Of a DNA stretch of 36,637 bases, positions 1 through 8,283 are shown in pieces; position 1 is the first letter of the stretch; the number at the start of each line of letters is the position of its first letter. Source of the stretch: an uncultured Bacteroidota bacterium (GTDB lineage Bacteria > Bacteroidota > Bacteroidia > Bacteroidales > UBA12481); assembly GCA_903919925.1 (NCBI GenBank), contig CAIXKO010000053.1, positions 1 through 36,637 of the forward strand. Reading direction: 5' to 3'. The notes beneath the pieces were generated by a model. It did not search any database. It was not told the DNA's origin and saw nothing but the letters and a program-made list of their open reading frames with translations. A program made the position numbers and the translations under genes.

Positions 1-488
1 AGCTGGCGTGGGATCGTTGTTCTAACCTCCCAGAACAATGGTTCCATACTGCTCAGCTGGCCGCGCAATTCCAGGCGAATATTGCGTCCCAGAAAATTTC
101 GATCCGCTATGCCAAGCCTGATGGAACCAAATGGCGCCTGCAACCTTCCCGCGATCACCGGAGCTATCATAAAAGCATCGCGTGCAGCAATATGTAATAC
201 TGACCGACCATCAGGTAATGAATCCCACCGGTAATCCACGATGGCAAAATTCTGCATGTTCCATATTTTTTTCAGCGAAACGCTCAGGCTTTCTGTGGTA
301 ACAGTATCTCCCTTTTGAAACTCCAGCTCCGATAAAATAATCCGGCTGCGTGTGCGCCAGTTGCGTTCTAAAACAATCGTATCGGCTATCCTTGGAGTAA
401 AATCTTGAACTCTAACTAATTGGGCAACCAACAAACCCGGCATTAACAAAACTATGGCCAAAAGGAACAGTAAGGGCTTAAAATTCAT
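1..488 (-). CDS. Omp85/POTRA-type outer-membrane protein, N-terminal part (cut by window edge)
   Basis: This open frame begins with an ATG at 488 and runs without a stop through the left edge, giving about 162 residues. Residues 1-22 look like a signal peptide: short polar start, Leu/Ile/Val-rich core, ending near LLVAQ. Residues about 27-105 resemble a single POTRA domain: an opening strand around ADTIVLERN, a stretch reading IILSELEFQKGDTV, a helix around LSVSLKKIWNMQNF, and a closing strand around RSVLHIAARD. The following RLGIADRNFLGRNIRLELRG looks like the first strands of an Omp85-type beta-barrel. Proteins of this type insert or export other proteins at the outer membrane. Seen directly: signal peptide and repeat pattern. 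Inferred: family. It lies 62 nt downstream of the kinase at 551, so co-transcription is possible but not shown. The barrel is outside the window, so which Omp85 subfamily it belongs to cannot be told. Confidence 0.6.
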   Translation of the reverse strand, partial: MNFKPLLFLLAIVLLMPGLLVAQLVRVQDFTPRIADTIVLERNWRTRSRIILSELEFQKGDTVTTESLSVSLKKIWNMQNFAIVDYRWDSLPDGRSVLHIAARDAFMIAPVIAGRLQAPFGSIRLGIADRNFLGRNIRLELRGQLSSMEPLFWEVRTTIPRQ

Positions 489-550
489 GGAATAAGGTTA
501 CCGGATTACACTCGCTTAAAATGATTATCAGAAGATGAGAGAAATGTTTT

Positions 551-2269
551 TTAGCCTGGCAGCATAAAGGCGAACATACTCCCCTGTCCTTGTTCACTTT
601 CCACCCATATTCTGCCATTAAGAAGCTCAATCAGGCCTTTGCACAGTGACAACCCCAATCCAGCCCCTCCAATCTTTGCTGTATGGTGTGATTCCACTTG
701 GTGAAACCGGTCGAAAACATGATTCAACTGGTCGTTGCTTATTCCTATGCCGGTGTCTCTAACAAAAAACAGGACAGAATCATCGTGCTTTTCCAGCGAG
801 ACCTCAATCCTACCCACCATAGTAAATTTCAAGGCATTATTGACCAGATTTGTCAAAATTTGGTGCAATTTCAGTGAATCAGTTTGTATGGTCAATTCTC
901 GCAGGTCTTCTGGTATAATTTCCACCAGCTCGATTGCCTTTTGATTCGCCATCAACCGAAACAGGTTGGCAACTTCCTTTATTGCGTTTGATGGTTTCAC
1001 CGTGCTGATCCTGATGGTCTCAGTTCCTGATTCAATTTTACTTATATCAATCAAATTATTGATCAGTTGTAAAAGACGATCACCACTGGCTTTGATAATG
1101 GATGAATATTTTACCACATTTTCCAAAGAGTTTTCTTCCTCACTAAGCAAATCGGAAAATCCAATGATACTGTTCAGCGGTGTCCTGATTTCATGCGACA
1201 TATTGGCCAGGAATGCAGATTTCAACCGATCGCTTTCTTCTGCTTTCTTTCTCGCTATCACAAGATCATCAATTAATTGCATTCTCTCCGTGATATCATG
1301 GGATATGGTTTGTACTGAGTAAACAGAACCGTCAGGTGCAATTTCGGGCACAAACCGTATGCTGAAAAACCTTAGGCCATAAGGAGTAACAGACTCATCT
1401 TCAAATGTTAAAATCTCACCCGTTTCAAAAACCGTCCGAATATACGTCCCCCATTTTTGGGCTTTCTGTAGTGGCATTCCAACTTCCATCAGGTCTTTGC
1501 CAATATACTCATCAGGTCGCAAAACCCCGGCGTTGGCTGCGGCAGGGTTAACATACAAATGCTGGCAGCTTTTATTGAACCGCGCAATCAAATCCGGCGA
1601 ACTTTCAGCCAGAAACCGGTATTGCATCTCTGAGATTTGTAATTTCTCCTCGGAACGCCTCCGCTCTGCAAGCTCATTTTCCAATTCCATTGTACGCTCT
1701 TGTACCAGCGATTCCAAACTTTCATTGAGTTCAGATAATTCTTCCCTGGTCTTTATAAGCTCCTCATTTTGTTGAATGGCACCCTGATAGATGCTAACCA
1801 TCAGGTTGATGATATTCTGGGGATCGGTTTGAATGAATCGTCTTTTGCCCTGGAATGAGATTTCCAAACCCAGCGTTCTTTTCCCGGTGTTGCTTTCAGC
1901 TTGATCTCCAAGTATCATTTCGATAAATGACAGAAGGAATTCTTCCTTGAATGGCTTAGTAATGAAACTGTCCGCTCCACAGGAAAGCCCCTCCACAACC
2001 TCCTCAGGACCGCTTAAAGAGGTTAACAGAATCACTGGAATATTTTCCGTTGCTTTTGCTGATTTTATACGACGGCAAAGCTCATAGCCATTCATATTTG
2101 GCATCATAATATCAGAGATAACCAACGCCGGCCTATTATTTGACAGCCAGTCCAGCGCTTTTTGACCATCATTGGCAACTACCACTTTATAATCATGATC
2201 TTCCAGAACACTGCTTAAAATAAGTGCCTGAGTAAGACTATCCTCTGCCACTAAAATAAGTTCATTCAT
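551..2269 (-). CDS. REC-PAS-histidine kinase, probable output of the chemosensory operon
   Basis: A 572-residue cytoplasmic protein without membrane segments. Residues 1-125 are a CheY-like receiver: acidic pair E9/D10, phospho-acceptor D53 in ISDIMMP, and K105 in TKPF. Residues about 160-215 are strongly heptad-like (coiled coil). Residues about 215-330 form a PAS domain ending in HDITER. Residues about 345-412 are HisKA with phospho-acceptor H359 in NMSHEIRTP. Residues about 465-572 are the HATPase_c domain with the N box (LTNLVNNALKF), DTGIGIS and GAGLGLSL. It is the last gene of the operon, 31 nt after cheB, in the position where Pseudomonas wsp operons carry the REC-GGDEF protein WspR. 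The likely reading is that CheA phosphorylates D53, which then adjusts kinase activity at H359. No partner response regulator lies beside it, so the target is unknown. Confidence 0.9.
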   Translation of the reverse strand: MNELILVAEDSLTQALILSSVLEDHDYKVVVANDGQKALDWLSNNRPALVISDIMMPNMNGYELCRRIKSAKATENIPVILLTSLSGPEEVVEGLSCGADSFITKPFKEEFLLSFIEMILGDQAESNTGKRTLGLEISFQGKRRFIQTDPQNIINLMVSIYQGAIQQNEELIKTREELSELNESLESLVQERTMELENELAERRRSEEKLQISEMQYRFLAESSPDLIARFNKSCQHLYVNPAAANAGVLRPDEYIGKDLMEVGMPLQKAQKWGTYIRTVFETGEILTFEDESVTPYGLRFFSIRFVPEIAPDGSVYSVQTISHDITERMQLIDDLVIARKKAEESDRLKSAFLANMSHEIRTPLNSIIGFSDLLSEEENSLENVVKYSSIIKASGDRLLQLINNLIDISKIESGTETIRISTVKPSNAIKEVANLFRLMANQKAIELVEIIPEDLRELTIQTDSLKLHQILTNLVNNALKFTMVGRIEVSLEKHDDSVLFFVRDTGIGISNDQLNHVFDRFHQVESHHTAKIGGAGLGLSLCKGLIELLNGRIWVESEQGQGSMFAFMLPG

Positions 2270-2300
2270 AATGATTCTTATAGTTAAACACCGACGTCAT

Positions 2301-3359
2301 TTATTGAGCGGCATGGTTATTTTTGCATAATTCTGAAAGCTTCTCAACAATTCGCCCCGGTGAAAGTATCTTGTCAGCAGCTCCAATTTTGACTGCCTCC
2401 CCCGGCATTCCGAAAACGACACAACTAGCTTCATCCTGAACGATGGTAAAGGCCCCTTTGGTCTTCATGGTTTTCAATTCCCGTGCTCCATCTCTTCCCA
2501 TCCCGGAAAGTAACACACCAATTGCTCCCGGTCCGGCTACTTCTGCCACCGACCGGAAAAGATAATCAACCGATGGACATAAACCATTTTCAGGCTGACT
2601 TTTCTTGAGTGAAATTTTAATTCCCGGTGATACTCCCATCTGATAATCATCGGGTGCGATGTATCCATGCCCAGGTATCAGAAAATCACCATTTTGCGCA
2701 AGATGCAAGGGGATGGCTGATGAATCAGACAACCAATCAACAAAGCCTTTAACGAATCCTTTTGAAATATGCTGAACTATCAGAACCGGCACCGGCAAGT
2801 TCTTAGGCAATCCCGAAAGGATGGTTTTCAATACCAATGGCCCACCGGTAGATGCACCAATAGCGATTAACTTAATATCAAGGCTGGAACTTGGTTCAGC
2901 AGCACTGAATACAGGTAACGGGATCCTTTCCTTTAATTGATTTGGAAATCGCTTGACCACTTTTATCTCTGACATCAGTTTTACTGTTTGAACCAGCGTT
3001 TTACGGGCACCGGCAAATCCAGGGTCATCCATTGATGGCGGACGAAGTACCACTGCAAGGGCACCAGCTTCAAACAACCGGAAAGAATTTATCGCATGCG
3101 TTACACCGGCGCTGGCGCTAACAATTACAATTGGGGTAGGTACTGTCTCCATGATGATGCGTGTTGCTTCATAGCCATCAAGCCCCGGCATGTGGATATC
3201 CATAGTGACAACATCAGGCCGGAATTCAGTTATCAGCCGGATGGCTTCTTCGCCCGAATTTGCGATGCCAATTATCTGAATATCTGGGTCGGAACTTAAA
3301 AGATGAGCAATAAATTCCTGTGCCACTCTCGAATCATCAACGATAATTGTTCTTATCAT
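2301..3359 (-). CDS. cheB: CheB-type protein-glutamate methylesterase with receiver domain (WspF-like)
   Basis: 352 residues. Residues 1-120 are a receiver (D8/D9, phospho-acceptor D54 in VTMDIHMPGLDG). Residues about 160-345 are the CheB methylesterase/deamidase domain. The catalytic triad expected for the family is visible: S170 in IGASTGGP, H197 in IVQHISKG and D290 in SGMGRDG. The enzyme removes methyl groups from glutamates on the MCP signalling helices, opposing CheR, and is switched on by phosphorylation from CheA. Its ATG overlaps the stop of cheA by 4 nt (ATGA), indicating translational coupling. Length and domain order match ordinary CheB and WspF. No CheD is present nearby. Identification is secure; the WspF comparison rests on operon context. 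Confidence 0.95.
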   Translation of the reverse strand: MIRTIIVDDSRVAQEFIAHLLSSDPDIQIIGIANSGEEAIRLITEFRPDVVTMDIHMPGLDGYEATRIIMETVPTPIVIVSASAGVTHAINSFRLFEAGALAVVLRPPSMDDPGFAGARKTLVQTVKLMSEIKVVKRFPNQLKERIPLPVFSAAEPSSSLDIKLIAIGASTGGPLVLKTILSGLPKNLPVPVLIVQHISKGFVKGFVDWLSDSSAIPLHLAQNGDFLIPGHGYIAPDDYQMGVSPGIKISLKKSQPENGLCPSVDYLFRSVAEVAGPGAIGVLLSGMGRDGARELKTMKTKGAFTIVQDEASCVVFGMPGEAVKIGAADKILSPGRIVEKLSELCKNNHAAQ

Positions 3360-5644
3360 ATTAATTTCCTTATTACCTCCAATAAATTTCCTTGATCAAA
3401 ACTACTTTTAACTATATAAGCGTCTGCACCAGCTTCGATACCCCTCTCCTTATCATCTCGCGATTCAAGTGATGTAACCAGTACAACGGGTATGTCCCTT
3501 AGCCTGGTATCAGACTTAACCTTCACCGTAAGCTCAAATCCATTCATTCTTGGCATATCTACATCGGAAAGAATAAGGTCAAATTCTTCACTTCGTGCAC
3601 GTGTGTAGGCAGCTGCGCCATCAATCGCTGTTACAACCTGATATCCTGCCGTTTCCAAAATATTCTTTAATAAAGTCCGTGAGGTAATCGAATCTTCAGC
3701 CACCAATATCCTGCCGGTATTTCTTATCGGGGCGTCTTCTTTAATTTCCGGCTTTTGGAGACCAATACCCCGGGCAGCTGACTTCATTAAATCTGCAACA
3801 TGAATAACAGGCACAATTTTACCAGAACCTAAAATGGTTGCACCGGAAATATTTCTGACCCGTTTAAGCAATTTGCCGAGCCCCTTTACCAATACTTGCT
3901 GCTCTTCAACCACTTCATCAACTTTAAAAGCGATACGGGTTTGCCCCGAAACCAGAACGACAACCTTGATTTGAGATGAAACAGGAACACCTTTTGGCGG
4001 AGTCCCTCTCCGTGTCTGCACCGGCTGCGGCAAACCAAGAACCTCTGCCATACTTACCAACGCAAGAATGTTGTCACCAATCCTGATCGTATCCCGGTTT
4101 TCAATTGTTGCAATTTGTTTATATTCTATACGTTGCACACACTCAACATTCAGGGTTGGCATAATAAAAAAGTGATCGCCAAGACTAATCATTATCCCTC
4201 TGAAAGTGGCCAGAGTCAGTGGAAGAATCAAATGAAAAGTGGTTCCGGCTCCTTCTTTTGTTTCCATGGACAATCTGCCATTCAGGTTTTCAACCTTCTC
4301 CTGTACAATGGAAAGACCAAGTCCACGACCAGAAAGATCGGTGATTATAGAACTGGTTGACAACCCTGAGTGGAAGATCAGAGAAAGAATTTCATCCTGA
4401 TTCAAGTCCATGACAGAATCATCCTGAACTATCCCGGATTTGACAGCGGCTTTCAAAACCTTTTCTACATCAATTCCTTTACCATCATCGGACACGGTAA
4501 TCTCAAACAAACCATTCTCTTTTGCGGAAAATACCAGGCTAATCGTGCCGCGTGGCGGCTTATTATGCATCATCCGCTCCTGGCTTGTGCCAATCCCATG
4601 GTCAATACTATTTCTGATTAAATGAATCAGCGGGCCCTTAAGCTCTTCCAAAACTCGTTTATCAATTTCCAATTCCGATCCTTGCACAACAAATTCAATA
4701 TCTTTTTGCTGATCCATTGAAATTTCCCTCACCATAGCCGGAAATGCTTCAACCAGGGATGAAACAGGCAGCATCAGCAATTGTTTCATCGAATCCAGGT
4801 GATCATTTACCAAAAGGTCGAATTCATGGTGATCCTTTTCAAGATAATGCGTAACCGTATTTAAATGGTTTTCCAGATTGTTTAATCGAAATTCCGTAGC
4901 TTCAAGCCATTCATTCCATTGAGGTAAAGAGACCTTTGTCCTTCGCGACTTCCATTTCCGGGAAGTTGCCTTCCATTCCAAAATTTCTTCATGAATTACT
5001 TTTAGCTCATTAATCTGCTGATTAACCGAGATTTTTACCTGTAAGAATTCTTCCGCCTGCAAAAGTAGAGGGTCAAGTTTTGACACAGGAATCCTGACTA
5101 TTTCCGAGAAAGTTTTTTTAATCATTTTATCTGAAACAGGGGAAGCAACCTGAGCTTGCAATGAAGCTTGCTGCGTGTCATCATGCTCTGTTTCTGCTGC
5201 ATGACCGGCAGAAATCTCACCGTTGTCAAGGAAATCAGGACCGGCATTCTTCAATCGAAGGACCAGATCCCTCACTTTTTCCCGATCTTCATGGGATGCC
5301 TTCATCTCTGCAGATGCAATAATTTTCGAGATCAGTTCCATCGTTTTAAAGAACAGGTCAAATGACACTTTGGTTAATCCAACCTGATTCTTTTTAAGTC
5401 CGGCAAAGATTGTTTCCAAAGGATGGCAAACCATTTCAATCTCTTTGTTACCCACTGAACGAGCCGCACCTTTAAGACTATGAATTTCGCGAAACATTGA
5501 TTCTATCAATGCAGGAGCACTCTCACTTATCGGGGCTTTCTCCAGCTGAACCAGCCCGGCAGAAAAGGCATTTAGATGTTCTTCAGCCTCGATCCGGAAG
5601 GTTGCCTGAATCCGTTGAAGAAACTCTATGTCTTTAATATCCAT
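3356..5644 (-). CDS. cheA: CheA-type histidine kinase with C-terminal receiver (WspE-like hybrid)
   Basis: 762 residues, cytoplasmic. Residues 1-130 are the Hpt/P1 domain with phospho-acceptor H55 in REIHSLKGAARS. Residues about 175-300 form a helical P3-type dimerisation region. Residues about 310-476 are the P4 ATPase (N345 in LIRNSIDHG, DDGKG 386-390, GRGLGLSIV 439-447). Residues about 478-622 are the CheW-like P5 domain. Residues about 645-762 are a receiver (D651, phospho-acceptor D694 in LSDVDMP, K746). The CheA-REC fusion is characteristic of WspE, FrzE and related alternative systems rather than the flagellar CheA. No P2 docking domain is obvious. The fused receiver may act as phosphate sink or as an internal relay; the partner phosphorylated by H55 would be this receiver, CheB, or the receiver of the kinase at 551-2269. 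It starts 26 nt after the MCP gene. Confidence 0.95.
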   Translation of the reverse strand: MDIKDIEFLQRIQATFRIEAEEHLNAFSAGLVQLEKAPISESAPALIESMFREIHSLKGAARSVGNKEIEMVCHPLETIFAGLKKNQVGLTKVSFDLFFKTMELISKIIASAEMKASHEDREKVRDLVLRLKNAGPDFLDNGEISAGHAAETEHDDTQQASLQAQVASPVSDKMIKKTFSEIVRIPVSKLDPLLLQAEEFLQVKISVNQQINELKVIHEEILEWKATSRKWKSRRTKVSLPQWNEWLEATEFRLNNLENHLNTVTHYLEKDHHEFDLLVNDHLDSMKQLLMLPVSSLVEAFPAMVREISMDQQKDIEFVVQGSELEIDKRVLEELKGPLIHLIRNSIDHGIGTSQERMMHNKPPRGTISLVFSAKENGLFEITVSDDGKGIDVEKVLKAAVKSGIVQDDSVMDLNQDEILSLIFHSGLSTSSIITDLSGRGLGLSIVQEKVENLNGRLSMETKEGAGTTFHLILPLTLATFRGIMISLGDHFFIMPTLNVECVQRIEYKQIATIENRDTIRIGDNILALVSMAEVLGLPQPVQTRRGTPPKGVPVSSQIKVVVLVSGQTRIAFKVDEVVEEQQVLVKGLGKLLKRVRNISGATILGSGKIVPVIHVADLMKSAARGIGLQKPEIKEDAPIRNTGRILVAEDSITSRTLLKNILETAGYQVVTAIDGAAAYTRARSEEFDLILSDVDMPRMNGFELTVKVKSDTRLRDIPVVLVTSLESRDDKERGIEAGADAYIVKSSFDQGNLLEVIRKLI

Positions 5645-5670
5645 TTCCGAAACAATTTTTCTCAGATTTA

Positions 5671-7743
5671 CTAAACCTTAACCTGATTAATTAATTCCTT
5701 AAGCTTTTGTCCGAGTTCATACAAACTTTTTGCTGATTTTTCGGCTTGTATCATACTAACCGCCGTTTCGGTTCCTGCCTGATTAATATTTTGCATGGCC
5801 ACACCAATTTGGTCCATCCCAACTACTTGTTGCTGGCTCGATGCAACAATTTGAGTAGCTGCCTGGGCAGCTTCATTGCTGCTTTCGGCAAGAATTCTGA
5901 TAGCTTCACCGGCTTGCATGGACTGTTTGACTCCCGACTCAACCGCTTTGCCTCCCTGCTCGGTAGCCATAACTGCAGCCCCGGTAGCTTTTTGAACATC
6001 ATTAAGAATATTCCTGACCTGTGCGGTAGCGAGTTTGGATTGGCCTGCCAGATTCTTGATTTCCTGAGCAACCACCGCAAATCCCTTTCCGTGTTCACCC
6101 GCTTTTGCGGCCTCTATGGCTGCATTAACAGCCAGCAAGTTGGATTGGTCAGCAATATCAGTAACAGAAGCAATAATCCCGCCGATCGATTGACTTTGCT
6201 CGCTCAAACGGATAACAGTTTGGGCAATAGTTTCCATTTGCTCGCGTATCCTTTCCATACCGTTAATCGTTTCTTCGACTGCTTTTTGTCCGTTCTGAAA
6301 AACCAGGGATAATTGAAGTGCGCTGTCTGCAACATTTTTTGCCTTTTGTGCTGAAAGTTTAGCTGCTTGCTGAACCTCCTCCACCGTGGTGGAAGTTTCA
6401 GTAATAGCGGTTGCTGTTTCTGCTGTGCCAGTGGCTACCTGTGATGTTGCTGCTGAAATTTCTGCCGATGATGCTGCCAAAACATTGACCGTTTCTTTAA
6501 CTTCCAAAATCAGATTTAACAGATCGGCTGTTCGATTCTGAACCATTTCTTCCAGTTGGTCGCGATAGGTCGCCAATTCATTTTCCTGCCTGTTACGATC
6601 AGAAATATCACGAGCCGCAGCAAAAACACCTTGCACTATTCCAGCTTCATTCCTGTATACACTTGCATTATACAAAACCTCAATGGACCCACCCAGGGCA
6701 TTCCTGAGGGTTAATGGATAATCCCGGACAATTCCCTGGGAAAATGCCTGCCCGTAACCAGCCCTTGCACGATCAGGTTCAGTAAAATAATCGGCAAAGT
6801 CACTACCGATCAATTTTTCCTTTGAAGTTCCGGTAACCTTTACCGTGGCACGGTTTACATCGGTGATCTTGCCATCTGCACTGATCGTGACTAAAGGATC
6901 CAAACTGGCTTCAATCAGGTTTCTGGCGTATTGTGAGGCTTCCTTCATGTCCTCTTCCATCTCAATTCTATGGGAAATACTTTCATTGAAAGATCGAATC
7001 ATAACAGACAATTCATCTGCCCCTTTTTGATAATCCGACAAATCCATATTAAGATCCCTGGTAGTCACCAGCTTTGTAGCCACAGCCAGCGGTTTTGTTA
7101 TACCCAAAGTCAATAATAAGGCCAGAACAAAGGCCAGTCCGAAGGCAATTCCTCCGGTTATGAAAATAAAAAGCTTGATATTGTCATATATCCTGGTAGA
7201 GTTCTGAAAACCTTCTAATGCTATTTCGCTCTCCATATTGATCAGATTGTCGATAGCAGAAATCCAATCTTGTACTTTTGGCCTGGCACTGTTAAGCATC
7301 AAAATCAGCGCTTTATCGAAATCTCCCACACCCAAAAGTTTTATTACGGCATCATTGTATCCTCTCGATTCCTCCTGCAGAATCTTTACTTTGGAAACCT
7401 GTTCAAGCAACGCCTGGTGATTCTTTGGAACCATTTTCTGGTATTTCTCAAAATCCGCATCATAAATCTTTCTTAAATCATCTATCGTTTTCGATTTTAA
7501 CTCATTACTGCTGTATGATTTATCGAGAAGCATAGAACGAAGCTCAATCGAAACTTCACGTGTTGCATCAATCATCCTATTAGCCAGTTTTGCACGTGAG
7601 TTTTCAATATTAATAGTAGTATCCAGGTTTTGGTAAATCTTATTGATGGAATCAATCCCTACCGCCACCAGGATTAGGATAAACATCATCATGATTCCAA
7701 ACCCGAAGGCCAAACGAGCCCCGATCTTCCTGTTTTTAAACAT
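5671..7743 (-). CDS. Methyl-accepting chemotaxis protein: periplasmic 4-helix sensor, HAMP, PAS, signalling domain
   Basis: 690 residues. TM1 is about 12-31 and TM2 about 190-213, enclosing a mostly helical periplasmic region (about 32-189) that fits a four-helix-bundle sensor. A HAMP domain follows (about 214-265, with GITKPLA), then a PAS domain (about 270-385, ending in ARDISDR), then the long coiled-coil signalling domain (about 400-690). The conserved hairpin tip that contacts CheA and CheW is clear at about 528-560 ([20 protein letters not shown], then [12 protein letters not shown]). It therefore has two possible inputs, periplasmic and cytoplasmic. No C-terminal pentapeptide tether for CheR/CheB is visible; the protein ends KELINQVKV. 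It is the only receptor gene in the operon and would be the WspA counterpart. The ligand cannot be told from sequence. Confidence 0.95.
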   Translation of the reverse strand: MFKNRKIGARLAFGFGIMMMFILILVAVGIDSINKIYQNLDTTINIENSRAKLANRMIDATREVSIELRSMLLDKSYSSNELKSKTIDDLRKIYDADFEKYQKMVPKNHQALLEQVSKVKILQEESRGYNDAVIKLLGVGDFDKALILMLNSARPKVQDWISAIDNLINMESEIALEGFQNSTRIYDNIKLFIFITGGIAFGLAFVLALLLTLGITKPLAVATKLVTTRDLNMDLSDYQKGADELSVMIRSFNESISHRIEMEEDMKEASQYARNLIEASLDPLVTISADGKITDVNRATVKVTGTSKEKLIGSDFADYFTEPDRARAGYGQAFSQGIVRDYPLTLRNALGGSIEVLYNASVYRNEAGIVQGVFAAARDISDRNRQENELATYRDQLEEMVQNRTADLLNLILEVKETVNVLAASSAEISAATSQVATGTAETATAITETSTTVEEVQQAAKLSAQKAKNVADSALQLSLVFQNGQKAVEETINGMERIREQMETIAQTVIRLSEQSQSIGGIIASVTDIADQSNLLAVNAAIEAAKAGEHGKGFAVVAQEIKNLAGQSKLATAQVRNILNDVQKATGAAVMATEQGGKAVESGVKQSMQAGEAIRILAESSNEAAQAATQIVASSQQQVVGMDQIGVAMQNINQAGTETAVSMIQAEKSAKSLYELGQKLKELINQVKV

Positions 7744-7761
7744 CGATTATTCCTCCCGCAA

Positions 7762-8283
7762 TTAATTTACTTCTTGATTAACAACTAATTTTTTGTCTGA
7801 TATAAATTTCCTGGCATCCAGGATAATCAGTCCATCTAAGGTAATTCCCATTAAATACGTTTTCTCCGAACCTGAAATAGTAACCGGAACTTCTTTGATT
7901 TTATCAATCTCTAAGGATTGGGTTCCGTGGACTGTATCGGCAAGGATTCCGAATTCAATCTGATCATGGCTAAGAATGATCACCTTATTCAGCTCCCCTA
8001 AACCCTGATCCGGAAGTTGAAGAATTTTCTTCAGGTCGATTACCGGCATGATTTGTCCCCGAATGTTCATGATACCAAAAATATATTCAGGAACTCCGGG
8101 CAATGGTGTAAAGTCTTTCATAGGGTAAACCTCTCTGATAAAAGCTGACTCCAGGCAATAGTTCTCTGAACCGAGAGCAAAGGAAACAACCTCCATAATT
8201 GCAGAAGGAGATCCTTTTTGCTCTGGCTCTTTTGCCATGGCAATCGCCCGGATCCTTAGAATTTCCTGATTTTCTTTACTCAT
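7762..8283 (-). CDS. cheW: CheW-like coupling protein 2
   Basis: 173 residues forming one CheW domain (about residues 27-165). Seen: MEVVSFALGSENYCLESAFI, the loop PLPGVPEYIFGIMNIRGQIM followed by PVIDLKKIL, which is the typical CheW core, and a late strand QIEFGILADTV. The first 26 residues are a charged extension absent from minimal CheW. CheW bridges the tip of the MCP and the P5 domain of CheA in the array. The ATG overlaps the cheR stop by 4 nt and the MCP gene follows after 18 nt. With the other CheW at 9709 it brackets cheR, as WspB and WspD bracket WspC. Which copy corresponds to WspB or WspD is not resolvable. Confidence 0.92.
   Translation of the reverse strand: MSKENQEILRIRAIAMAKEPEQKGSPSAIMEVVSFALGSENYCLESAFIREVYPMKDFTPLPGVPEYIFGIMNIRGQIMPVIDLKKILQLPDQGLGELNKVIILSHDQIEFGILADTVHGTQSLEIDKIKEVPVTISGSEKTYLMGITLDGLIILDARKFISDKKLVVNQEVN

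Noticed and set aside
551-2269. Output protein as a WspR-type diguanylate cyclase
   Set aside because: No GGDEF or GGEEF motif is present; the C-terminal half is clearly HisKA plus HATPase_c.
5746-6312. A 188-codon plus-strand frame opposite the MCP signalling domain
   Set aside because: It lies wholly antisense to an unmistakable MCP domain, and its product (Cys/His/Asn-rich, no motif) looks like a reverse-frame shadow.
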